Assembly (NCBI GenBank): GCA_937967615.1
Contig: CALCMJ010000117.1
Coordinates: forward strand, 1-32,225
Direction of reading: 5' to 3'
Source: an uncultured Saprospiraceae bacterium
GTDB lineage: Bacteria > Bacteroidota > Bacteroidia > Chitinophagales > Saprospiraceae
DNA: 32,225 bases
This document shows, piece after piece, positions 24,601 to 32,225 of this stretch. The notes below the pieces were generated by a model that was not told where the DNA came from, searched no databases, and saw only the letters and a list, made by a program, of their open reading frames with translations. Every line of letters begins with the position of its first letter. Positions within the stretch are counted from its first letter, which is position 1. A program made the translations under genes and the position numbers.

Positions 24601-26484
24601 GATTTTTATCTAGACGACCAAAATTACGGCTCATTAACGATTGAATCTTATAATGTAGATTCTTTAATCCACGCGACAATAGATGTGCAAAATGAAAACC
24701 ATATTATTAAAGCGACAGGTACATATGATGTTCCTTCAAAAGAAGTGGATGCAGAAGTGAAAGGAAGAGGTTTCCAGCTGGATTTCTTTGAATTCGTAAT
24801 TGAAGATGGAATATCAGAAACTCAGGGCTATGCAGATGTAGATATAAATGTATTTGGCAAAATTGATGACATCAAATTAAGTGGTGAAGCAACTGTAAAT
24901 GAAGGCGGAGTTCGTATTGATTATTTGGGCAATTTTCTCCGTTTTGATAAGCAAGTCATAGGCATAACAGAAAAATATATTGATCTTTCAGGTGTTCAAA
25001 TTAAGGATACGTACGGAAATAAAGCAATTTTCACTGGAGGAATAAATCACAGTTTACTTCAGGATTATAGACTCTCACTAAATGCGTACTCTAGGAACTT
25101 TATAGGATTAAACACAAGCAAGAAAGATAATCCTTTATACTATGGATTAGGAATTGGTGAGATCAATGTAGATTTTAAAGGAGGCTTTAGTGTTACTGAT
25201 ATTACTGTAGACGCCGTTACTGGCCCAGGTACTATAATTAGTGTACCTATTGAAGAATATCATGAAGGTTATCAACAATCCTTCATCACCTTTGTAGATA
25301 AAAAAGATCTTTCTAGGGCCAAAGATGATGAAACATATGAAGAAGATGAGGAATTTAAAATTGAAGGTGTAGATATTGAAATGAATGTGACTGTTACAGA
25401 AGATGCAGAAGTCAACATCATTTTTAATGAAAACCTACATGATATAATTGAAAGTAAAGGAGAAGGAAATGTAAGGGTCAATATAAAAAGGAATGGAGAC
25501 TTTGATGCGTTTGGTGAATATGAAATTCTAGAAGGAGAGTACTTGTTTACAAGTTGGGGCTTAGTAGCAAAACCTTTTACAGTCAAGAGAGGTGGACGTA
25601 TACAATGGACTGGTGATCCGTATGATGCGACTTTAGATATTGATGCGAGCTATACAGATTTACGCGCACCATTAAATGTTTTTTTAGCTGAGTTTATTGA
25701 TCAGGCTTCTGAACTTGTAAAACAAGAAGCAAAGAAGAAAACAGACGTTGATCTTTCCATGCACATTGGTGGGACTTTATATGCACCTACCGTATCATTT
25801 GATTTTAATTTCCCTGAGTTGACTGGAGAAATACGAGCATATGCTGAGAGTAAATTAAGTGCATTGCGTCAGAATGAATCAGAAATAAATAATCAAGTGG
25901 TGTCTTTGATTGTGTTCAATACGTTTCTTCCCACGAATTCAAGTATTAGTGGTACAGGATACACCACAGATGAACTTATTTCTTCTAGTTACAATACATT
26001 ATCCGAATTTTTATCTAGCCAATTATCATTTATTGTAAATGATGGTCTTGAAGCGCTTCTTGCTGAAAATGGATTTATATCAGGTGTTGATTTTGATATG
26101 GGTTTTTCTAAAAACGCAGGTATTTTTGGAATACAAGGGAATAGTGAATTAACGCCAGATGAAATTGCATTGAATCCTACATTACGGTTTTTAGACGATA
26201 AGTGGGAATTAGACCTAGATGGTTCTTATGTTAGAAGATCAGCTTTTGATCAAGCAAACAATTATTTCATTGGTGATTTTTCTTTAGGTTATTTTCTTAC
26301 TGATGATAAACGCTTAAAGCTGAGAGCTTACGGCAAGTACGATGTAGATCAAATTCAAAATGATAGAGAACAGAAGTATGGGATTGGTATTTCGTATAGA
26401 AAAGAATTTGGTGCTCTTGTCGAAAAAAGGAAAACTCTCGTTGAGGAGTTAAAGGATATTGAATCCAGAAACACCGGAAATTAA
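21634..26484 (+). CDS. tamB: TamB-like translocation and assembly module / AsmA-type envelope bridge protein
   Basis: A 1616-residue protein with an N-terminal membrane anchor (about 21-44, TLLLILALFLLILPVLLYFIV) and then almost uninterrupted beta-strands of the DUF490/AsmA repeat type, as in TamB, which spans the periplasm as a hydrophobic groove. Recognisable parts: the N-terminal VQNKIVDWAAVKASEQL helix and VGEVQMEVFGTSGLQLKDVYI strand typical of AsmA-like proteins; a long middle of repeated 'L.I.D..A' strands; and the C-terminal TamB domain (about 1150-1580) with GGIRI-type strands, EYEILEGEYLFTSWGLVAKPFTVKRGG and GGTLYAPTVSFDF. By family, TamB helps outer membrane protein insertion and lipid transport; a TamA-type barrel partner is not encoded in the window. 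Length is on the high side, common for Bacteroidota members. Confidence 0.92.
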   Translation: MHLADIKNTAKKPRSKLKTLLLILALFLLILPVLLYFIVQIPSVQNKIVDWAAVKASEQLKMHVEVGEVQMEVFGTSGLQLKDVYIIDTIQNDTILSVGSLSTSLTENLRSLFTKELHSDIIELKDVSIKNNTYVGESSVFQRLFQKPSAYEKTDEEETAFHFDVNSLILDNVVYETFDENNGSRNYFKINKGRIDIEKIDIPNNHIILTEVNLDTPEAVLDLFAGAIEKVDEIDEVLEETKKPFSFNFAVKKLNVNDGKFRYKNGSQVESFNFDVPHFDHNNFDISKLDISIDDLKASDSLGYFAALNKLSFATKDGKSLDNFSTKFSLTKRGASLKDLEFKTDHSHVSDEITLKYRNFKSFEDFTNKVIIDGQFEDSYIAIDELVYFIPKLYNSAFFKQNYKEKLYINGRIRGKINNLRGQDLSINLADKVFLEGNIDTRDITNADDMLINLNLKKLKTNINDLRKIIPGFNPPENFNKLGSLDFSGRFDGFIYDFVAYGELDTDLGAAKLDMRLDLKDGRDGAKYSGELFLNDFDLREWSDNPDFDKVSLFTKVSEGEGLRISNAGGDLDAAVESFTYKGYTYKDFKINGALNENKFNGNFIIQNQDLDLNFNGYVEKVGDKFITDFEAEIRDLDFKKINLSEEQIAVKGNFNVQLEGTSVNDFIGNGELGDFVLLFKDSLYVFDTLYVDSAPGNANNRNVILSSETFALSLDGNFDLLKLPELAKWQIGRNYPYYAERLDIPSNVKLSRDQDFSFKLNIEDSRNYLQLLGLPNTKVKNMLAFGSVDSKNEIIEIESAFGSIQKNNDIVRGVSFDVLNRRSENKLHLTLDSLYAMNKLFDPINIEVQMEGDTMQFSLDTENLGDSLDLVHITGELAPHKDGVVIKFNNEEWRMFSADWDFAKGNQIVLGKNYIDISNFILTDGERRIVFEDYKNSGLIGYIENFDFRMIDGLINWDKVKFTGVGDVIVHVYDIYKKPKAKLNMKVPDFYLDDQNYGSLTIESYNVDSLIHATIDVQNENHIIKATGTYDVPSKEVDAEVKGRGFQLDFFEFVIEDGISETQGYADVDINVFGKIDDIKLSGEATVNEGGVRIDYLGNFLRFDKQVIGITEKYIDLSGVQIKDTYGNKAIFTGGINHSLLQDYRLSLNAYSRNFIGLNTSKKDNPLYYGLGIGEINVDFKGGFSVTDITVDAVTGPGTIISVPIEEYHEGYQQSFITFVDKKDLSRAKDDETYEEDEEFKIEGVDIEMNVTVTEDAEVNIIFNENLHDIIESKGEGNVRVNIKRNGDFDAFGEYEILEGEYLFTSWGLVAKPFTVKRGGRIQWTGDPYDATLDIDASYTDLRAPLNVFLAEFIDQASELVKQEAKKKTDVDLSMHIGGTLYAPTVSFDFNFPELTGEIRAYAESKLSALRQNESEINNQVVSLIVFNTFLPTNSSISGTGYTTDELISSSYNTLSEFLSSQLSFIVNDGLEALLAENGFISGVDFDMGFSKNAGIFGIQGNSELTPDEIALNPTLRFLDDKWELDLDGSYVRRSAFDQANNYFIGDFSLGYFLTDDKRLKLRAYGKYDVDQIQNDREQKYGIGISYRKEFGALVEKRKTLVEELKDIESRNTGN

Positions 26485-26500
26485 ACTTTAGTCATTCATT

Positions 26501-26563
26501 GTATAAATAAGGCATAGCATTCTGCTAGCATTTATTATATTGTTAGTATAAATAGTGCTATGC
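26501..26563 (+). promoter_or_regulatory. Paired repeat structure around the GH20 start codon
   Basis: The nonamer GTATAAATA appears at 26501-26509 and 26546-26554. One to two bases after each copy lies one arm of a perfect 8-bp inverted repeat: GCATAGCA at 26512-26519 and TGCTATGC at 26556-26563; the second arm covers the ATG (26560-26562). Between them TGCTAGCA (26523-26530) is a perfect palindrome that can pair with the TAGCA of the first arm. If transcribed together, these could form alternative hairpins that hide or expose the start codon; as DNA they could be operator half-sites. Confidence 0.45.
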
Positions 26564-28842
26564 GGTCGATATACTTTCTTGGACTGGTGTGTCTTATGGC
26601 CTGCCAGAATACTCCTGAGTCCAAAACTCAATCCATTCATATAATTCCAAAGCCCTTAATGCTTACCGAGACATCTGGAACTTACTCTTTGGATGTGAAA
26701 TCTAGTTTTACATACTCGGCTGGATTAGAATCAGAAGCAGATTATTTTGCTGCATTAACTGGCTTTGTGAATGCTGGAGAATCAGATACGAATTCAGATA
26801 TCCATTTAAGACTAAATTCTTCTAATAATGCACAGTCAACAGAAGAATATACGCTTAAAGTGAACGAAGAAGGTATTTATATAGACTCAGAAAACAACGC
26901 AGGTGTCTTTTATGGAATTCAGAGTTTATTACAATTGTTGCCTCCAGAAATATTTAAAGACAAAAAGCTAAATAAGTCAATTCAAATCCCACAATTAGAA
27001 ATTGTAGATAGTCCTCGCTTTGCATATCGAGGAATGCATTTGGATGTGAGCAGACATTATTTTCCCGCCTCTGATATCAAAAAATATATAGATCTACTTG
27101 CTCATCATAAAATGAATAAGTTTCATTGGCATCTGACCGAAGATCAAGGATGGCGAATTGAGATTAAAAAGTATCCAAAATTACAAGAGATTTCAGCATT
27201 TAGAAAAGAAACTTTAGTAGGCCATTATAATGACCAACCGCACCAATTTGACGGAAAGAAATACGGAGGTTATTACACGCAAGATGAAGTACGTTCAATC
27301 GTCAAATATGCAACGGAGAGGCATATCACAGTAATTCCAGAAATTGAACTTCCTGGGCATTCACAAGCTGCTCTAGCTGCATATCCTGAGCTAGGATGTA
27401 CGGATGGCCCATATGAGGTAATGACTAAATGGGGAGTGTCCAATGAAGTCTATTGCCCAAAGGAGGAGACCTTCCAGTTCTTGGAAAATGTGCTGCTTGA
27501 AGTTATGGATTTATTCCCTTCTCAATTTATTCATATAGGAGGTGACGAATGTCCTAAGGTGCGTTGGAAAGAAAGTGCATTCTGCCAAAATTTAATTAAG
27601 AAAGAAAATTTGAAAGACGAACATGGACTCCAAAGTTATTTTATAGGGAGAATAGAAAGTTTTTTGAATACCCATGGAAGAAATATTATTGGTTGGGATG
27701 AAATTCTGGAAGGAGGACTTGCTCCTAACGCTACTGTAATGTCTTGGCGTGGAGTTGCAGGTGGCATCGAAGCTGCAAAGCAAAAACACAATGTAATTAT
27801 GACTCCAAATTCGCATTGTTATCTTGATTATTACCAATCAGATCATGAAGATGAACCACTCGCAATTGGTGGCTTCTTGCCATTAAGCACAGTGTATTCC
27901 TATGAGCCCATTGACCCAGAATTGACAACAGAACAAAGCAAATATGTTTTGGGAGTACAAGGGAATGTATGGACAGAGTATATCCCAGATTACAAGAAAG
28001 TTGAATACATGGCATTTCCTAGAGCAACAGCTATTGCGGAAATAGGATGGTCAACATCAAAAAAAGATTACGGTAATTTTCTAGAAAGACTGGGGTCTTT
28101 TATGGAGAGAATGAATGCAATGGGAGTTAATTATGCAGACCATACGGCAGACGTAAAAGCAAGTACTTATCAAGATGCAGGCTTGAAAGTGAATTTAAGT
28201 TCAGAAAAGATGGGTGCGGTAATTAGATACACATTAGATGGATCTATGCCTGATGTAAATTCTACTGTATACGAAGACCAGATTGCAATTGATAAAACAG
28301 TTGAGTTAGTTGCAAGAAGTTTTGTAGGAACTGAGAAAGTAGGCAGAGAGGCTAAGCTAGATGTAAATTTCCATAAAGCTACAGCTAAGAATATCTCATT
28401 AATACATATGCCAGCGGAACGCTACAGTAAGGGAGGAATAGAAGCAGTTGTTAATGGTGTAAAAGGGAGTGATGAAAGGTATGGTGATAAAGAATGGCTA
28501 GGTTTTAATGGAACTGACTTTGAAGCAATAATTGATTTTGGACAAAGCACAGAAGTTAAAGAAATTCAAATGCGATTCTTCAAAGGAGAGGGGCAATGGA
28601 TCTATCTTCCCGTTACAATGAGATTTTCAATTTCAGATCACGGTAGAGAATATGAAGAGATTATGGATACAAAAGTAGGAGACACAGATAAGAAGGTCAT
28701 GAGTAGCATTGTACGATTCACGAATCCTAAGTATGGAAGATATTTAAAAATAGAAGTTCCAAATTATGGAAACATACCTGAAGGGAAGCAAGGTGGAGGA
28801 AATCCTGCTTGGTTATTTGTAGACGAAATAGTAGTTAATTAA
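26560..28842 (+). CDS. GH20 beta-N-acetylhexosaminidase lipoprotein
   Basis: A 760-residue exported enzyme that removes terminal N-acetylglucosamine or N-acetylgalactosamine from glycans or chitin fragments by substrate-assisted catalysis. Signal RSIYFLGLVCLMAC makes Cys15 the lipidated residue. Domains in order: GH20b-type N-terminal domain (about 25-150), GH20 barrel (about 153-510) with KFHWHLTEDQGWRIEIK, EIELPGHS and the catalytic pair Asp329-Glu330 in IHIGGDECPK, then a chitobiase-type C-terminal module (about 550-610, IRYTLDGSMPD) and a discoidin-like beta domain to the end (FNGTDFEAIIDFG, RYLKIEV). The symporter gene starts nine bases downstream, so hydrolysis and uptake are probably co-expressed. 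The start codon lies within an inverted repeat. Confidence 0.95.
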   Translation: MRSIYFLGLVCLMACQNTPESKTQSIHIIPKPLMLTETSGTYSLDVKSSFTYSAGLESEADYFAALTGFVNAGESDTNSDIHLRLNSSNNAQSTEEYTLKVNEEGIYIDSENNAGVFYGIQSLLQLLPPEIFKDKKLNKSIQIPQLEIVDSPRFAYRGMHLDVSRHYFPASDIKKYIDLLAHHKMNKFHWHLTEDQGWRIEIKKYPKLQEISAFRKETLVGHYNDQPHQFDGKKYGGYYTQDEVRSIVKYATERHITVIPEIELPGHSQAALAAYPELGCTDGPYEVMTKWGVSNEVYCPKEETFQFLENVLLEVMDLFPSQFIHIGGDECPKVRWKESAFCQNLIKKENLKDEHGLQSYFIGRIESFLNTHGRNIIGWDEILEGGLAPNATVMSWRGVAGGIEAAKQKHNVIMTPNSHCYLDYYQSDHEDEPLAIGGFLPLSTVYSYEPIDPELTTEQSKYVLGVQGNVWTEYIPDYKKVEYMAFPRATAIAEIGWSTSKKDYGNFLERLGSFMERMNAMGVNYADHTADVKASTYQDAGLKVNLSSEKMGAVIRYTLDGSMPDVNSTVYEDQIAIDKTVELVARSFVGTEKVGREAKLDVNFHKATAKNISLIHMPAERYSKGGIEAVVNGVKGSDERYGDKEWLGFNGTDFEAIIDFGQSTEVKEIQMRFFKGEGQWIYLPVTMRFSISDHGREYEEIMDTKVGDTDKKVMSSIVRFTNPKYGRYLKIEVPNYGNIPEGKQGGGNPAWLFVDEIVVN

Positions 28843-28851
28843 AAGTAGAAG

Positions 28852-30612
28852 ATGAATTTACAAAGTATAGATTGGATAATTATAGTTACATTTTTTATTG
28901 CCACCTTATTGATAGGTTTATGGGCATCAAAAAAAGCTGGAAAAAGTGCTAAAGATTATTTTTTATCAGGTAGAGATATGCCCTGGTGGTTGCTAGGTGT
29001 GTCTATGGTAGCAACTACATTTTCAGCTGATACACCAAATTTAGTGACGGATATTATCCGTAAAAATGGAGTAGCAGGAAACTGGGTGTGGTGGGCATTT
29101 CTATTAACTGGAATGACAACTGTATTTATTTATGCGAAGCTATGGAGAAGATCTGGAATACTTACTGACCTAGAGTTTTACGAACTACGTTATAGTGGAA
29201 AAGAAGCAGCTTTTTTAAGGGGTTTTAGAGCAATCTATCTTGGTGTCTTTTTTAATGTGATGATCATGGCAACTGTGATGCTAGCTGGGATAAAAATTGC
29301 TGGAGTCATGCTAGGCATATCGCCTGTTCAAACCGTTTTATTGGTTTCATTAGTCACAGTCATATATTCCTCAATGGGGGGATTAAGAGGAGTTATGCTC
29401 ACCGATTTCTTTCAGTTTATACTTAGTATGATTGCAATGGTTTGGGGTGCCATCTACATTGTTGGATTACCAGAAATTGGAGGATTAGATAAATTATTAA
29501 CGCATCCAAATGTAGCTGGAAAAATAGATCTATTTCCAGATTTCAATGATATGAACGTAGCTATTCCACTATTCTTTGTCCCCATCGCAGTACAGTGGTG
29601 GAGTGCATGGTATCCCGGAGCTGAGCCTGGAGGAGGAGGATATGTAGCCCAAAGGATGTTATCAGCGAAAGAAGAAAAGGACGCTGTAAAAGCAACCTTG
29701 TTGTTTAACCTAGCGCATTATGCATTGCGACCATGGCCTTGGATTCTTATTGCATTAGCGTCGCTTATTGTTTTTCCAAATCTGGATTCTATAGCGACTA
29801 GCTTTCCTGATATTGATAAAAGTATTATAGATGATGATTTAGCTTTCCCTGCTATGCTTTCATTACTCCCTAGTGGTTTACTTGGATTAATCATTGCGGC
29901 TCTTATTGCAGCATTGATGAGCACAATTAGTACACATCTAAATTGGGGAGCAAGTTATATTGTTCATGATTTTTATGTAAGATTTATTGATAATAGAGCT
30001 GATGATAAGCAACAAGTATTTATTGGTAGAGTGGCGACTTTTGTACTTATGGTCTTAGCAGCTATAATGGCATTGTATCTTACGAATGCTTTGCAAGCGT
30101 TTAACATCTTACTGCAAATAGGTGCTGGGACCGGATTGCTCTTTCTACTACGTTGGTTCTGGTGGAGAATTAATGCGTATTCAGAAATCGTAGCCATGCT
30201 GGTTAGTTTTGCAATTGCCATTTATTTTGAAATGATCTATCAGGGGGCTTTAGAACCTTGGCAAAGAATGTGTATTGGTGTTTTAATAACAAGTGTAGCT
30301 TGGATAGCTGCTACATTCTTCACAAGACCAACAGACCTTGGAACACTCAAATCTTTTTTCAAAAAGATACAGCCACATAAAGCTGGATGGGCTCCTGTGG
30401 TTAATGCTATAGAAAAAGATGGTGTAGATATTCCGTTGAATAAAGACAAAAGATTTACAACGGAATTACTTATGCTTTTTCTAGGTTGTATAATGATCTA
30501 CTGTCTTTTGTTTGGAATAGGGTATTTAATATATGGGAATACGATGTTAGGATCAGTTTGTATTCTGTTTAGTTGTTTGAGTGCATTTGCTTTAAGTAGA
30601 TTATGGAATTAA
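28852..30612 (+). CDS. Sodium/solute symporter (SSS family), probable amino-sugar importer
   Basis: A 586-residue, roughly fourteen-helix inner membrane transporter. The SSS fold is shown by the first helix DWIIIVTFFIATLLIGLW, the KDYFLSGRDMPWWLLG and VATTFSADTPNLVTDI segments of helices 1-2, and YSSMGGLRGVMLTDFFQF around helix 5, which carries sodium-site residues in the family. The C-terminal region has further helices and a cytoplasmic loop near 480-510. Its place nine bases after the GH20 gene suggests uptake of N-acetylhexosamine or its short oligomers, but SSS members also carry other sugars, so the substrate is inferred. A palindrome-rich 159-base gap follows. Confidence 0.9.
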   Translation: MNLQSIDWIIIVTFFIATLLIGLWASKKAGKSAKDYFLSGRDMPWWLLGVSMVATTFSADTPNLVTDIIRKNGVAGNWVWWAFLLTGMTTVFIYAKLWRRSGILTDLEFYELRYSGKEAAFLRGFRAIYLGVFFNVMIMATVMLAGIKIAGVMLGISPVQTVLLVSLVTVIYSSMGGLRGVMLTDFFQFILSMIAMVWGAIYIVGLPEIGGLDKLLTHPNVAGKIDLFPDFNDMNVAIPLFFVPIAVQWWSAWYPGAEPGGGGYVAQRMLSAKEEKDAVKATLLFNLAHYALRPWPWILIALASLIVFPNLDSIATSFPDIDKSIIDDDLAFPAMLSLLPSGLLGLIIAALIAALMSTISTHLNWGASYIVHDFYVRFIDNRADDKQQVFIGRVATFVLMVLAAIMALYLTNALQAFNILLQIGAGTGLLFLLRWFWWRINAYSEIVAMLVSFAIAIYFEMIYQGALEPWQRMCIGVLITSVAWIAATFFTRPTDLGTLKSFFKKIQPHKAGWAPVVNAIEKDGVDIPLNKDKRFTTELLMLFLGCIMIYCLLFGIGYLIYGNTMLGSVCILFSCLSAFALSRLWN

Positions 30613-30704
30613 CTTTGAGATATGATTTTATAATTGTAATCAAAACGTATGCGCGAATAAGAAGACATTAGACACCTAAAGCTAATCCAGAATTCCAATT
30701 AGAA

Positions 30705-30738
30705 TTCCTGTTCGCGAATGCATGCTGTTTAACAGGAA
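30705..30738 (+). terminator. Weak hairpin downstream of the symporter
   Basis: TTCCTGTT (30705-30712) pairs with AACAGGAA (30731-30738) across an 18-base loop that itself holds the palindrome GCATGC. No T tract follows, so it is a tentative terminator for the GH20-symporter transcript. Just upstream AGAATTCC is directly repeated at 30689-30696 and 30701-30708. Confidence 0.35.
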
Positions 30739-30761
30739 CTTGTAAATGTGATAGAATCGGT

Positions 30762-30780
30762 AATAAGTATATTACTTATT
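30762..30780. terminator. Hairpin at the 3' end of the TPR lipoprotein gene
   Basis: AATAAGTA (30762-30769) and TACTTATT (30773-30780) are perfect reverse complements around a 3-base loop. The right arm and loop include the TAA stop (30772-30774) of the leftward gene. The stem is all A/T except one G-C pair, so it is weak, and no T tract follows on the leftward transcript. Confidence 0.4.
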
Positions 30781-31695
30781 CTGTTTGCTCTCAATAATTT
30801 TTTGAATTTCCTCTATTGGTTTACCTATGTTTTCAACTAAGAATTTTACATCATCTGACAATTGATGATCAGGATACTTTTCTAAAAATTCGTTGTAAAC
30901 TTTTTCAGCCATAGCCTGATTCTTAAGTTCATTCTCTAGGATAAATCCTTTAATAAATAGTGAAGTAGGAGCTCTTTCATGGTTTGGGTACTTAGCCAAT
31001 ATCCAGTCATAAAGTGACAAGGATTTTGATGAAGACCGAATGCTTTTAGCCACCTCAGCCGCTTTGTATAAATATTCAGCACTTTGATCTTCGCCAGGAT
31101 GTGAGAGAGCGTATGCTTGGCAAGCATCAATATAGTTCATACTTGACATTCTATTTAACCCCATTTCATCAGGATTCTCAAAAATTTGTTCGCCTAGTTT
31201 AGTAATGTAATCACTCACGCTTTCTCCAGTGAGAGTTAGTCTAGTTTTTAGTTTAGACACATCTTTATCTTTAGGGAATTTTTCTAACAAGCTTGCGGAT
31301 ATAACATTAGCCGCCTCATTTTTATTGGAATCATAAAAACTATTTGCGAGTTGAGCCATCCATGAAGTAGATTTCTCAGTGTCCGGATAATCACGAATGA
31401 GAGGATACAGAATAGCAATTGATCTGTTATGAAGTTTGTTCTGCCGTGCAACATCTAATGCAGCCTCAAGCAGTATTTTCTTTTGAGGGACTTCTACGTT
31501 TTTATCAAGTACAATTTTACCTAAACTGTTTAATAGATTTAAGGCTGACTTCTCATCCTTGAATTGCATATATTCTTGATTAAGAGGAGCAAGAGTTGGA
31601 TACTTATCAAATAATAGGGTATGATCAACTATTTTATCTTGTTGGCAGGATATAAATAGGAAAGTAAAAGCGAGTAAAATTAATGAGTTCTTCAT
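30772..31695 (-). CDS. TPR-like repeat lipoprotein
   Basis: A 307-residue lipoprotein: signal KNSLILLAFTFLFISC with Cys17, then mature QQDKIVD. The remaining protein is helical with repeated 34-residue-like units, for example LLEAALDVARQNKLHNRSIAILYPLIRDYPDTEKS, MAQLANSFYDSNKNEAANVISASLLEKFPKDKD, YLYKAAEVAKSIRSSSKSLSLYDWILAKYPNHERAPTSLFIKGFI and AEKVYNEFLEKYPDHQLSDD. The 'A...Y..FL.KYP.H' pattern resembles YbgF/BamD-type TPRs that scaffold envelope complexes, but it is not convincingly BamD. No catalytic motif. It is transcribed alone, divergent from the photolyase gene. Confidence 0.8.
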   Translation of the reverse strand: MKNSLILLAFTFLFISCQQDKIVDHTLLFDKYPTLAPLNQEYMQFKDEKSALNLLNSLGKIVLDKNVEVPQKKILLEAALDVARQNKLHNRSIAILYPLIRDYPDTEKSTSWMAQLANSFYDSNKNEAANVISASLLEKFPKDKDVSKLKTRLTLTGESVSDYITKLGEQIFENPDEMGLNRMSSMNYIDACQAYALSHPGEDQSAEYLYKAAEVAKSIRSSSKSLSLYDWILAKYPNHERAPTSLFIKGFILENELKNQAMAEKVYNEFLEKYPDHQLSDDVKFLVENIGKPIEEIQKIIESKQNK

Positions 31696-31713
31696 TTATT
31701 GTGTCCTGAGTTA

Positions 31714-31733
31714 GTAAATTGTGAATTTACAAT
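31714..31733. promoter_or_regulatory. Dyad between the TPR lipoprotein and photolyase genes
   Basis: GTAAATT (31714-31720) and AATTTAC (31724-31730) form a perfect 7-bp dyad with a 3-base spacer; an overlapping ATTGT-N6-ACAAT dyad spans 31718-31733. It lies in the 101-base divergent promoter region, so it may be an operator, but A/T-rich dyads are common by chance. Confidence 0.3.
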
Positions 31734-31796
31734 CAAAATTAGTATTCAATAAGCATAAATGACCTTAATTCTTGTGAAACTTTTACAAAAAACTAT

Positions 31797-32225
31797 ATGA
31801 TTAATGTGTTTTGGTTCAGAAGAGACCTCAGAATTGTAGATAATACGGCACTATTTCATGCTTTGGAGTCAGATTTTCCTGTACAGTGCGTATTTATTTT
31901 CGATAAGAATATCTTAGAAGAATTAAATAGGAATGATGCAAGAGTGAGCTTTATCTACGAACAACTTTGTTCAATTCATGAAAAGTTAAGAGAAAAGTCA
32001 AGTTCTCTAAAGGTTTATCATTCTACGCCTCTGCAAGCTTTCAAATCCTTGCTAAAAGACAACCAAATTCATACAGTATATACGAACCATGATTATGAAC
32101 CGTATGGGATTACACGTGATTTGGAGATCTCTCAATTACTAAAATTTTCAGACGTACATTTCGAAACATATAAAGATCAAGTCGTATTTGAAAAGTCAGA
32201 TGTGGTCAAAGCAGATGGTCTTCCG
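31797..32225 (+). CDS. DNA photolyase/cryptochrome family, N-terminal part
   Basis: An open frame of 143 codons from ATG 31797 runs off the window edge. The product begins MINVFWFRRDLRIVDNTALFHA, the signature start of the photolyase N-terminal Rossmann-like domain (WFRRDLR..DN..L), continues with VQCVFIFDKNIL, YEQLCSIHEKLREKS, KVYHSTPLQAFKSLL and VYTNHDYEPYGITRDLEIS, and ends in the loop YKDQVVFEKSDVVKADG typical of CPD photolyases and related cryptochromes. The FAD-binding half lies beyond the window, so repair enzyme versus cryptochrome cannot be decided. Confidence 0.93.
   Translation, partial: MINVFWFRRDLRIVDNTALFHALESDFPVQCVFIFDKNILEELNRNDARVSFIYEQLCSIHEKLREKSSSLKVYHSTPLQAFKSLLKDNQIHTVYTNHDYEPYGITRDLEISQLLKFSDVHFETYKDQVVFEKSDVVKADGLP

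Noticed and set aside
30772..31695. TPR-like lipoprotein as BamD
   Set aside because: The repeat pattern and lipoprotein signal are similar, but length, spacing and lack of clear BamD-specific residues do not support the specific name.
31797..32225. Treating the truncated right-edge frame as spurious because it has no stop
   Set aside because: The translated start WFRRDLR..DN and following segments are strongly photolyase-like, so it is a real gene cut by the window.

Overview
The window reads as part of a chromosome from a low-GC Bacteroidota bacterium, probably a marine Saprospiria/Saprospiraceae-like lineage. This is inferred from several traits: a type IX secretion (T9SS) C-terminal sorting domain, at least six lipoproteins with Bacteroidota-style lipoboxes, an ECF sigma factor paired with a one-TM/beta-barrel partner, a DUF4296-type lipoprotein, a very large TamB-like protein, and TAnnTTTG-type promoter boxes. 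I saw no rRNA, tRNA, CRISPR array, phage or insertion sequence by eye. No gap between genes exceeds about 190 bases. Twenty-seven coding regions are supported; the first and last are cut by the window edges.

Left part (1-5310). The 3' end of a gene with an FnIII-like tail (perhaps an M28 peptidase) is followed by a secreted leucine-rich, T9SS-sorted protein. Next comes a leftward three-gene unit: a large surface-type lipoprotein, an ECF sigma factor, and a protein joining a short cytoplasmic N-terminus, one membrane helix and an outer-membrane-barrel-like C-terminus. This unit looks like an envelope signalling system and is the most interesting part of the window.

Leftward housekeeping block (5311-8479). 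S4-domain protein, rlmH, a rhomboid protease, a BadF/GlcNAc-kinase-like protein and pfkA are packed with overlaps or short gaps, ending in a plausible terminator. Upstream lies a small lipoprotein with two copies of a four-cysteine knuckle (8542-9063).

Maltose block (9131-16468, leftward). A SWIM zinc-finger gene is followed within a few bases by beta-phosphoglucomutase, GH65 maltose phosphorylase, an exported GH13 alpha-amylase-like lipoprotein and an SLC45/GPH-like sugar transporter. Together they would cut maltodextrin, import maltose, phosphorolyse it to glucose plus beta-glucose-1-phosphate and convert the latter to glucose-6-phosphate, which feeds the PfkA step encoded nearby.

Right part (16511-32225). 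Rightward genes encode a SixA-like phosphohistidine phosphatase, a DUF4296-like lipoprotein and an OmpR/PhoB-type response regulator with its kinase. A convergent M23 peptidase follows, then dihydropteroate synthase, TamB, a GH20 beta-N-acetylhexosaminidase lipoprotein and a sodium/solute symporter (an amino-sugar scavenging pair). The window ends with a leftward TPR-like lipoprotein and the start of a DNA photolyase/cryptochrome gene. Non-coding structure worth attention includes a paired direct/inverted repeat around the GH20 start codon, two hairpins that contain stop codons at convergent gene ends, and a tandem octamer in the tamB promoter region.
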